DNA from: Bordetella trematum | GTDB taxonomy: Bacteria > Pseudomonadota > Gammaproteobacteria > Burkholderiales > Burkholderiaceae_B | Assembly (NCBI RefSeq): GCF_900078335.1 | Contig: NZ_FKBR01000019.1 | Span: 351,655-415,654 of the forward strand | DNA: 64,000 nt | Reading direction: 5' to 3' | Shown here: in pieces, positions 40,909-48,406 of the stretch | How positions within the stretch are numbered: position 1 is the first letter of the stretch | Layout: the number at the start of each line of letters is the position of its first letter | The notes under the pieces: model-generated | Database searches by the model: none | Seen by the model: the letters and a program-made list of their open reading frames with translations, nothing else | Told to the model about the DNA's origin: nothing | Made by a program: the position numbers and the translations under genes

Positions 40909-41646
40909 ATGGCAGTCGTCGAGATCGATACCTTTGGCGCGGTGACGCTGTTCACCATCAACCGGCCCGAGCGGCGCAATGCCATTTGCCGCGATACCGC
41001 CCTGGCGCTGCAGGACGGCTTTGCCGAGTTTGACCGTTCCGGGCAGCGCGTGGCGGTGATCACCGGCGCGGGTGACGAGGCCTTCTCGTCGGGGGCCGAC
41101 GTGGCCCGGTTGCCTGAGCTGTGGCGCTGTATCCCGACCGTGGGCATCACCACCGAGAAACCCATCATCGCGGCGACGGCCGGCTGGGTGGTGGGCGGGG
41201 CGCTGGTGATGCACATGATGTGCGATCTGGCCATCGCCGCCGAGAACTCCCGGTTTTCCTATCCCGAGGCCAAGCTGGGCTTCACCGGCGGGATGATCGC
41301 CGGGCTGGCCGCGCGCATTCCCTACAAGATCGCCATGGACGTGATGCTGTGCGGCGCCACGCTGGATGCCGGGCGCGCGCGCGAAGTGGGGCTGGTCAAC
41401 CGGGTGGTGCCGGTTGGCCAACAGGTGTCTGAGGCGCTGGAGATGGCGCAGCGGCTGGCCCGGATGGCGCCCCTGGTGCTGAGCACCCTCAAGCGCTTCG
41501 TGACCCGCGACGTGATGCCGCGCGGCCCCGCCGAGGACATGGCGCGGGTGATTCGCGAGCTGGGCGTGGTGCGCGACAGCCACGATATCGAAGAAGGCCG
41601 TCAGGCCTTTCGTGAAAAGCGCGCGCCCGTCTATCTGGGGCGCTGA
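40909..41646 (+). CDS. enoyl-CoA hydratase/isomerase family protein
   Basis: 245-residue crotonase-fold protein, slightly shorter than the usual 255-265. Oxyanion-hole segments are Ala-Phe-Ser-Ser-Gly-Ala-Asp near 58-64 and Gly-Trp-Val-Val-Gly-Gly-Ala near 91-97. The position that is often a catalytic Glu (Gly-Gly-Ala/Cys-x-Glu) reads Gly-Gly-Ala-Leu-Val-Met; Glu/Pro in Ser-Tyr-Pro-Glu-Ala-Lys-Leu-Gly is kept. Hydration versus isomerase or thioesterase activity is therefore open. AAGGAGGG precedes the start; it lies between the CoA ligase and a Bug gene in one operon. Confidence 0.87.
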   Translation: MAVVEIDTFGAVTLFTINRPERRNAICRDTALALQDGFAEFDRSGQRVAVITGAGDEAFSSGADVARLPELWRCIPTVGITTEKPIIAATAGWVVGGALVMHMMCDLAIAAENSRFSYPEAKLGFTGGMIAGLAARIPYKIAMDVMLCGATLDAGRAREVGLVNRVVPVGQQVSEALEMAQRLARMAPLVLSTLKRFVTRDVMPRGPAEDMARVIRELGVVRDSHDIEEGRQAFREKRAPVYLGR

Positions 41647-41667
41647 CCTATCCGGAGGAGCAGGCGC

Positions 41668-42621
41668 ATGAATCGCAGACTGTGGTTGCAATCCACCCTG
41701 GCCGGTCTGGCGCTGGCCGCCGGCGGGCGGCTTCGGGCCGCCGAGGCGCCGGTCTCGGTGGTGGTGCCGTATCCGGCGGGCGGCAACGCCGACCGCATTG
41801 CGCGTTTGTTCGCGCAAGGCCTGGGCGAGACGCTAGCGCGCACTACCGTGGTGGAGAACAAGGGGGGCGCCGGCGGGGCCATCGGCGCGCGCCACGTGGC
41901 GCAGAGCGCGCCCGATGGCCGCACGTTGCTGCTGGCGCCCACGGCCATCATGGCCATCACGCCCTACCTGCGCGAGGTAGGCTACGACCCGGTGCGGGAT
42001 TTCACGCCGGTCGCCAAACTCAGTTCGTCCATCGGCATCGTGACGGCGCGCAAGGATTTCCCGGCCGACGACATCGCCGGCCTGGTGGCTTATGGCAAGC
42101 AGCATCCGGGAGCGGTGACCTATGGCTCGGCCGGATTGGGGACGCTGACGCACATGCAGGCCGCCGCCCTGATGAAAACGCTCGGCATCGACGCGCTGCA
42201 TGTGGCCTACAAGGGGTCGGGCGAGGCGCTCAACGATCTGCTGGGCGGGCGTATCGATCTGATGGTCGACAGCATTGCGCTGTCGCAGGTGCAGAACGGC
42301 AGCGCCAAGGCGCTTGCCGTGATGCCGCGCAATCGTTCTTCGACGCTGCCTGGCGTGGCCACGCTGGCCGAGCAGGGTGTCGCGCTGGGCATCCCGAGCT
42401 GGTTCGGCATCTATGCGCCCGCCGGCACGCCGGCGGCGCTGGTCGAGGAGCTGGGCGCGGCGGCCGGCCGCATCATGGCTGCGCCCGAGATCGATCGGCG
42501 GCTGGCGTCCATCAGCATGTACGCCAGCTTTCAGGGGCCGGCCGAGTTCACCCGGCAGATGCAGCAGGACACCGAGCAATGCCGCGCGCTGATCGCGGCG
42601 CTCGATATCCCGATGCAATAG
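41668..42621 (+). CDS. Bug family (TctC-like) periplasmic receptor
   Basis: 317 residues. The N-terminus Met-Asn-Arg-Arg-Leu-Trp-Leu-Gln with a hydrophobic stretch to about residue 27 resembles a twin-Arg signal more than a plain Sec signal, unusual for Bug proteins. The mature part opens Ser-Val-Val-Val-Pro-Tyr-Pro-Ala-Gly-Gly-Asn-Ala-Asp and has Val-Val-Glu-Asn-Lys-Gly-Gly-Ala. It follows the enoyl-CoA hydratase by 21 bases, with GGAGGAG upstream, so it probably brings in the acid activated by the CoA ligase. It converges on a ThDP enzyme gene with a 5-base gap. Confidence 0.9.
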   Translation: MNRRLWLQSTLAGLALAAGGRLRAAEAPVSVVVPYPAGGNADRIARLFAQGLGETLARTTVVENKGGAGGAIGARHVAQSAPDGRTLLLAPTAIMAITPYLREVGYDPVRDFTPVAKLSSSIGIVTARKDFPADDIAGLVAYGKQHPGAVTYGSAGLGTLTHMQAAALMKTLGIDALHVAYKGSGEALNDLLGGRIDLMVDSIALSQVQNGSAKALAVMPRNRSSTLPGVATLAEQGVALGIPSWFGIYAPAGTPAALVEELGAAAGRIMAAPEIDRRLASISMYASFQGPAEFTRQMQQDTEQCRALIAALDIPMQ

Positions 42622-42626
42622 GCGAC

Positions 42627-44234
42627 TCAGATGCGGCCGTCGTAGGCGCGCCTGGGGAGGTCGCAGGCGATCACGCTGTAGCGATCTGCCGAGAGGGCCT
42701 GGCCGATGGCCGCCCGCAGGCTTTCGCGCGAGTCGACCCGCCATCCATAGCCGCCCAGGGCCTGGCCGACGGCGGCAAAGTCGTTGCCGCCGAAGTCCAC
42801 GCCCAGGTTGGGCTGGGCATTGGCGCGCTGTTTGATCTCGATCAGGGATAGCGAGGCGTCGACAAACACGAACACGATCACCGGCGTGCCGGCGTCGCGC
42901 GCCGTGGCCAGTTCGCCCAGCGTCATTTCCAGGCAGGCGTCTCCGGTGAAGACGGCCACCGGACGTCCGGGCGAGGCCAGTTGCGCGCCGATGCCCAGGG
43001 GCAGGGAGCAGCCCATGGTGCACAGGCCGCTGGACTGCATCAGGGCGCGCGGCTCGTAGCATTGCCAGGCCTGCGACAGCAGGATGCGGTGCGCGCCGCT
43101 GTCCACCGAGGCCAGGGTGTCTTCCGGCAGGGCGCGGCGCGCCTCGTCGATGATGGCGCCCGGCCCCCAGGGCTCATCCAGCCGATAGCGCTCGCGCAGG
43201 CGGGCCTTGATCGCTTCGGTTTCTCCTGGCAGCCAGGTCGAGGCGCCGCTCACACCGTGCCGCAGGGCTTGCAGGCCGGCACGGACATTGCCGACGAAGC
43301 TGTGGCGGGCCTGATGCATGTAGTGCGTGTTGGGGGTGGCGCAGAACTCGACCACGCGGGCGCTGTCGCTCCAGATGTTGCGCCAGCCGCTGCGCATCTC
43401 GATCGGGTCATAGCCCGCCAGCAGAATGAGGTCGGCCTCGCGCAACAGCGGCAGCAGGACTTCGTCGGCCCGTGGCGACAGTCCGGCGCCACCCAGCGCG
43501 AAGGGGTCGCGTTCGTCCAGGATGCCCTTGGCCTTGTAGGTGGTGATGAGCGGAATGCGCAGCGTGCGGGCCAACTCGGCGACCTCGTGCCCGGCCTGGT
43601 GGTAGACCGCCTCCACGCCGGCCAGCAGCACTGGCCGGCGGGCCTGCGCGAGCCATTGGCGCGCCTGCTCGAGCGCCGGGCCGGGCGCCGGAGCGCTGGG
43701 CGCCGGCCGGCTGCGGCGGGTGCCCGGCTGCCGCCCGGCCACGGCGCGCGCCACCGAGATGGGCACATCGATATGCACCGGCCCGGGCGGGTCGTCCAGG
43801 GCGATGGCCAGCGCCTTGTCGATCAGCGCTTCGGCGGCGCCGGCGCTCATGCGCAGCGAGGCCTTGGTAATGGGGCGCAGCAGCGCTGCATGGTCGAACA
43901 CCTGATGGGTATAGGTGGCCGCCTCGTCCTCATCGACACAGCCGGTGAGAAAGATCAGCGGCACCCGGTCTTGCAGCGCATTGGCCACGGCGTTGACGGC
44001 ATTGGCCACGCCGGGCCCCAGCGTGGCGATCAGCACGCCGGGCGCGCCGTCGCGATGAAAGACGCCTTCGGCCATGAAACCGGCGGCATTCTCGTGTTTG
44101 ACCAGGGTGAAAGCCAGGCCGGCCTGCCCCAGCCCTTCCATGACGGAGAGCACTTCTCCGCCAGGAATGCCGAAGGCATGGCGGCAGCCGGCTTCATAAA
44201 GACGCTGTCCTAGGATTTGGGCGACGGTTTGCAT
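42627..44234 (-). CDS. ThDP-dependent enzyme, acetolactate synthase-like
   Basis: 535 residues with three ThDP-enzyme domains; Glu48 (Lys-His-Glu-Asn) activates the cofactor. The Mg/diphosphate motif reads Gly431-Asp-Ala-Cys and ends in Asp459 (Phe-Val-Asp-Ala-Ser) where most relatives have Asn-Asn. It resembles anabolic acetolactate synthase catalytic subunits in length, but there is no small subunit and no Ilv genes nearby, so a catabolic decarboxylase, lyase or ligase role is likely. It is divergent from a LysR gene, which probably regulates it. Substrate unknown. Confidence 0.85.
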   Translation of the reverse strand: MQTVAQILGQRLYEAGCRHAFGIPGGEVLSVMEGLGQAGLAFTLVKHENAAGFMAEGVFHRDGAPGVLIATLGPGVANAVNAVANALQDRVPLIFLTGCVDEDEAATYTHQVFDHAALLRPITKASLRMSAGAAEALIDKALAIALDDPPGPVHIDVPISVARAVAGRQPGTRRSRPAPSAPAPGPALEQARQWLAQARRPVLLAGVEAVYHQAGHEVAELARTLRIPLITTYKAKGILDERDPFALGGAGLSPRADEVLLPLLREADLILLAGYDPIEMRSGWRNIWSDSARVVEFCATPNTHYMHQARHSFVGNVRAGLQALRHGVSGASTWLPGETEAIKARLRERYRLDEPWGPGAIIDEARRALPEDTLASVDSGAHRILLSQAWQCYEPRALMQSSGLCTMGCSLPLGIGAQLASPGRPVAVFTGDACLEMTLGELATARDAGTPVIVFVFVDASLSLIEIKQRANAQPNLGVDFGGNDFAAVGQALGGYGWRVDSRESLRAAIGQALSADRYSVIACDLPRRAYDGRI

Positions 44235-44304
44235 GGAGGTTCCTGTGGCGCGGTGAAAGAGGGGTTGTTATTGTTGAGTCTATAATCCATCAATATCACG
44301 TTCA

Positions 44305-44322
44305 ATTGAGTGATCGCTCAAT
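44305..44322. promoter_or_regulatory. dyad ATTGAG-N6-CTCAAT touching the LysR start codon
   Basis: Perfect 6-bp arms with a 6-base spacer ending one base before the ATG at 44323. A TATAAT box lies at 44281-44286. Binding here would block translation or transcription of the LysR gene. Confidence 0.55.
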
Positions 44323-45222
44323 ATGGAATCCCCTTTCGGCGCGACCCCGCCCACCTTGCGCCAGCTGGAACTGTTGCTTTCCCTGGCCAGTGCGGACGGC
44401 ATTGCCAGTGCCGGCGCCCGCATCGGCATGACGCCCTCGGCGACCAGCCATGCCCTGCGCGCGCTGGAATCCGCCATGGGGACGGCGCTGGTCGACCGCC
44501 AGGCGCCGGGCCTGGCCCTCACGCATGCCGGCCAGCAGGTGTTGCCGCATGCGCGTGACCTGTTCGCGGCCCTGCAACTGATGATGACTGCGGCGCAGGC
44601 CAGCGCCGGCCTCAAAAGCGGGGTGTTGCGCCTGGGTTCGTTCGGCGCGAGTTCATCGCTCAAACTGTTGCCGCCGCTGCTGAAGTCCTTTCGGCGCCAT
44701 TACCCCGGCATCGTCCTCAGCGTGGTGGAGCGGCCCGACGCGCAGGTCGAACAAGACCTGCAGGAGCGTCGCCTTGAACTCGGTGTGGTGACCTTGCCCC
44801 GGCCCGGCTTTGAAACCCTGTCGCTGGCCCGCGACGAACTCATGGCCGTCCTGCCGGTCGATCATCCCCTGGCGCGCGCCAGGACCGTGACTCCGCAGGC
44901 CCTGGCCGCACAACCGCTCATTCTCACGCGCGCCGGCTCACAGGGGCTGGTGGCGCAGATGTTCGCGCGGGCCGGGCTGCGCCCGCAGGTCACGCACGAG
45001 CTGTCGCAGTTGCTGTCCATCCTGGCTTATGTCGCCGGCGGGGAAGGGGTATCGGTGGCGGCGGCCTTGGCCCTGCCCGCGGACTATCCGGGAGTGGTTT
45101 ACCGGCCGCTGGCTCCCGGCGCGCAGCGGCGCATCGGCCTGGCTTGTCTGGACGTCACCCGTCTGTCGCCGGCGGCCACGGCGTTCTGGCGGCACGTGCA
45201 AAAGAGCAAACGGCCTGTCTGA
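44323..45222 (+). CDS. LysR family transcriptional regulator
   Basis: 299 residues: helix-turn-helix near 25-50 (Gly-Met-Thr-Pro-Ser-Ala-Thr-Ser-His-Ala-Leu-Arg-Ala-Leu-Glu) and effector domain with Leu-Arg-Leu-Gly-Ser-Phe-Gly-Ala-Ser. It is divergent from the ThDP gene at 42627-44234. No ribosome site precedes the ATG: the dyad operator occupies that position. The 3' end converges on the antiporter gene with an 11-base gap. Confidence 0.87.
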   Translation: MESPFGATPPTLRQLELLLSLASADGIASAGARIGMTPSATSHALRALESAMGTALVDRQAPGLALTHAGQQVLPHARDLFAALQLMMTAAQASAGLKSGVLRLGSFGASSSLKLLPPLLKSFRRHYPGIVLSVVERPDAQVEQDLQERRLELGVVTLPRPGFETLSLARDELMAVLPVDHPLARARTVTPQALAAQPLILTRAGSQGLVAQMFARAGLRPQVTHELSQLLSILAYVAGGEGVSVAAALALPADYPGVVYRPLAPGAQRRIGLACLDVTRLSPAATAFWRHVQKSKRPV

Positions 45223-45233
45223 GGCGGACCAGG

Positions 45234-46880
45234 CTAATGGCTGGCCCGGATGCGGGCTTCTTCCATATCCAGCAACATGACCTGCTCGCGCGCCAGCGAA
45301 TCGGAGATCTGGTGCCGGCGCGCCAGCTGATAGATGGCCTGGCGCGCGGCGGCCACGGCCTGCAGGCGCAGCTGGCGTTCGATGTACAGATCGCGTGCAT
45401 CGGGCGGGGCGCTGGCCTCGGGGTCGCCATAGGCGCAGGCCTCGCGGCGCAATTCCAGGCTGACGCGCTCGGCCACGTCGCGATAGAGCGCGGCGTCGGC
45501 CGGCGAGGCCTGGCCGAACTGGGCCGCGGCCTCCCGCACGCCCTTGAGCGCGGCCTGCAGGCGGGTGCGGTGCAGCGTGGCCTGCTCGCGCCGGTCGCGT
45601 TCGCTGGAGGGCACCTCCAGGCCCTTCATCAGCGGCGGCAGGCCCAGACTGGCCAGTAGCAAGGAAAACAGGATCACCAGGGCGGCCAGGCAGATGGCCA
45701 GGTCCCGCGCCGGGAAGGGGGATCCGTCCAGCAGCGCGAACGGCAGCGTCATCACGCCAGCCAGCGTTACGGCCCCGCGCACGCCGGCCAGCGCCATCGC
45801 CAGGATCAGGCGGGGGTGAGGCGCGATCGTCGTGCGGCCCAGACGGCGGGCCCGCAGGGCGGCGATCTTGAGCGATACCGTGACCCACAGCAGGCGGCAG
45901 GCGATCAGGCCGGCGCAGACCGCCAGGCCATACACCGGCAGCCAGTACAGGTGCTGAGCGCCGCTTTCGCTGGCCGCGCTCGACAGGTTGTCGATGAGGG
46001 TGGGGAGCTGTTCGCCCAGCAGCACGAACATCATGCCGTTGAGGGTGAATTGCAGCAGGTTCCAGACGGCGTGGCGTTCGACGCGCGTGGCGGCGGCCAG
46101 CCTGCCGGACATCTCGGCATAGCTCATGGTGATGCCGGCGGCCACGGCGGCCAGGATGCCCGAGGCCCCGATCTGTTCGGCCACGTAATAGACGAAAAAA
46201 GGGGTGATGAGGCTGAGCAGGACATCGCTGCCGGGCTCGGCGCCGAAGCGGCGCGTCAGGCGCGCGCGCGTGCCCATGAGCAGCCAGGTGATGACCATGC
46301 CGACCACGATCCCGGCGATCGCCAGCCAGAGAAAGCTGCCGATGGCCTCGGCCCAGGAAAACGCGCCGGTCAGGGCGGCGGCCGCCGCGATGCGAAAGGC
46401 CACCAGTCCGCTGGCGTCGTTGAACAGGGCTTCGCCTTCCAGGATGGTGCGCATGCGGCCGGGAATGCGCACGCGGTGCGAGATCGCTTCAAGCGCCACC
46501 GGGTCGGTGGGCGAAACGATGGCGGCGATGGCAAAGGCCACCGGCAGCGGCACGGCGGGGATCATCCAGTGGATCAGGTAACCCACCGCGGCCACCGTGA
46601 GGAACACCAGGCCGAGCGCCAACTGGGCAATGGACGAGGCGTCGCGCAGCACGGCGACCTTGGAGACGCGCCAGCCATCCAGAAACAGCAACGGCGGCAA
46701 AAACAGCAGAAAGAAAATGTCCGGTTCGATCAGCACGCCACGCTGGAACACCGCCGCAATCAGAAAACCCAGGCCGATCTGGATGAAAGGCAAGGGGATG
46801 GCCAGCGGCAGCAGGCGTACCAGCACGCCGCTGAGCATGACTGCCACCAGCATGGCCATGATGACGGCAACGGTAGTCAT
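45234..46880 (-). CDS. Na+/H+ antiporter, CPA1 family
   Basis: 548 residues: about 12 hydrophobic segments in the first 410, then a hydrophilic, Arg-rich C-terminal tail of about 130 residues in the cytoplasm. Ion-site motifs Ser-Pro-Thr-Asp-Pro-Val at 123-128 and Phe-Asn-Asp-Ala-Ser-Gly at 153-158 are the CPA1/NhaP/NHE signature. It exchanges external protons for internal Na+ or K+. It is the last gene of the efflux operon, 23 bases after the outer-membrane factor, an unusual attachment that suggests pH or ion balance during efflux. Confidence 0.9.
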   Translation of the reverse strand: MTTVAVIMAMLVAVMLSGVLVRLLPLAIPLPFIQIGLGFLIAAVFQRGVLIEPDIFFLLFLPPLLFLDGWRVSKVAVLRDASSIAQLALGLVFLTVAAVGYLIHWMIPAVPLPVAFAIAAIVSPTDPVALEAISHRVRIPGRMRTILEGEALFNDASGLVAFRIAAAAALTGAFSWAEAIGSFLWLAIAGIVVGMVITWLLMGTRARLTRRFGAEPGSDVLLSLITPFFVYYVAEQIGASGILAAVAAGITMSYAEMSGRLAAATRVERHAVWNLLQFTLNGMMFVLLGEQLPTLIDNLSSAASESGAQHLYWLPVYGLAVCAGLIACRLLWVTVSLKIAALRARRLGRTTIAPHPRLILAMALAGVRGAVTLAGVMTLPFALLDGSPFPARDLAICLAALVILFSLLLASLGLPPLMKGLEVPSSERDRREQATLHRTRLQAALKGVREAAAQFGQASPADAALYRDVAERVSLELRREACAYGDPEASAPPDARDLYIERQLRLQAVAAARQAIYQLARRHQISDSLAREQVMLLDMEEARIRASH

Positions 46881-46903
46881 GGGTACCTGGGCCTCGAAGG
46901 AAA

Positions 46904-48406
46904 TCAGCGCATGGAGCCGGCCGGGGCGGCGTCCAGCCGGCCCAGCGACAACGCCAGCGTGGCCGCGGCGATCTGGGCGGCCGCGCGCGCATCGGCGCGC
47001 GCAGTGCGCGCGGTGAGCAGACCGTTGGCGGCCTCTGTGGCGACCGTGACCGTGCCCATGCCGACGCGATAGGCGTCCAGCGCCGCGTCGTAGGTGACCG
47101 TGGCGGTCTGCACCAGCGTCTCGGCGGCCTCATGGGCCTGCAGCGCCGTCTCCAGCGTATTGCTGGCAAGAATGATCTCGGTCATGGCCGTGTTGCGCAG
47201 GCGTTCCAGCGAAGCCTGTGCGGCGTGCACCCGGTCATGGGCGTCGCGCAGCCGCGAGCTGCGCATCCCGCCGTCGTAGAGCGGCAGCGACACGCCCAGC
47301 AGCACGCCGCGCGTGACGGCATTGTTCGACAGCCCCGAGACCGGCCCGATGGACAGGTCGTTGTGGCCGCCGATCAGAAAGCCGGCCAGGAATACCTTGG
47401 GCAGGAAATCGGCGCGCGCCATGTCGACCCCGCTCTCGGCGGCCTTGAGCGAGGCGATGCTGGCCATGATGTCGGGCCGTTCGGCCAGGGCTCGGCGCAG
47501 CACCGCGCCTTCGGGCAGCTCCTGCGAGGACGGCAGGGGAGCGGCGTCGCTGGCGGCGATCCGGACCACGGCGCCCGGCGCCAGCCCGAGGTGATCGAGC
47601 AAGGCCTGGTAGGCGTTGCGCTCGGCGCCGGTGCTGCGCACCTGGCGCAGGCGGGCCTGCGCGACCAGTTGGCGCACCTGCGCTTCTTCGACCGAGGTGG
47701 CCAGACCGGCCTTGCGCTTGGCCAGCACGGCATCCTGCACGGCCAGGCTGTTGGCGAGGGTTTCCTCGCTGATCTGCCGCCCCTGGCGGGCCGCGCCATA
47801 TTCGTAATAGGTGCGCGTGACATCGAAGACCAGCTTCTGGTGCACCGCATTGAACAGGAAGTTGGCCCCCAGCGAAAGATTGTGCGCAGCCTGGTTGGCG
47901 GCCGCGCGTTGGCCGAAGTCGAAGAGCAGCCACTCCAGCGTGAGCATGGGTACGGTGCCGCTCAGGGAGGTGTCGACCTCGGGCCGCTCGCCCAGGATGC
48001 GGGGCAGTTCATGGCGCGTCTTCAGGCGTCCGGCCACGGCGCGCGCGGAAATCATCGGCAGGAAGGTGGCCTCGGTCAGGCCCACCGCCGAGGCGGCCTG
48101 GCGGGCCTGATTCCAGGCCACCCGGGTGGCCATGTTGTTGCGCTGGGCCAGATCGATCAGGGCGGGCAGATCATAGGTCTGGTCGGCTTGCGGCGCGACC
48201 GTCGGCGCCAGGGCATTGTTGGCGGCCGCGGCCGGCCCCTGTTCGGCAAGGGAGCGCCAGTCGGCGGGGGTGGGTGGCGGCGCCCAGGCTGTCTGCGCCT
48301 GCGGCGGCGCATCGGCCGTGCCGCTGGCGCAGCCGGCCAGCAGCAGCGCGGCGCCAGCCAGCAGGGCGCAGCGCAAGGAACGAAGGCGGGCCCAGTCAGC
48401 GGCCAT
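46904..48406 (-). CDS. mdtP: outer-membrane efflux factor, MdtP-like lipoprotein
   Basis: 500 residues with lipoprotein signal (Leu-Leu-Leu-Ala-Gly-Cys) and two OEP repeats, for example Leu-Ala-Gln-Arg-Asn-Asn-Met-Ala near 85, Phe-Asp-Phe-Gly-Gln-Arg and Glu-Arg-Pro-Asp-Ile-Met. It is the outer-membrane channel of the tripartite pump encoded by the operon. Its start overlaps the FUSC gene by 11 bases. The gene order ytcA-mdtN-mdtO-mdtP matches the Escherichia coli operon, which justifies the symbol. Confidence 0.85.
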   Translation of the reverse strand: MAADWARLRSLRCALLAGAALLLAGCASGTADAPPQAQTAWAPPPTPADWRSLAEQGPAAAANNALAPTVAPQADQTYDLPALIDLAQRNNMATRVAWNQARQAASAVGLTEATFLPMISARAVAGRLKTRHELPRILGERPEVDTSLSGTVPMLTLEWLLFDFGQRAAANQAAHNLSLGANFLFNAVHQKLVFDVTRTYYEYGAARQGRQISEETLANSLAVQDAVLAKRKAGLATSVEEAQVRQLVAQARLRQVRSTGAERNAYQALLDHLGLAPGAVVRIAASDAAPLPSSQELPEGAVLRRALAERPDIMASIASLKAAESGVDMARADFLPKVFLAGFLIGGHNDLSIGPVSGLSNNAVTRGVLLGVSLPLYDGGMRSSRLRDAHDRVHAAQASLERLRNTAMTEIILASNTLETALQAHEAAETLVQTATVTYDAALDAYRVGMGTVTVATEAANGLLTARTARADARAAAQIAAATLALSLGRLDAAPAGSMR

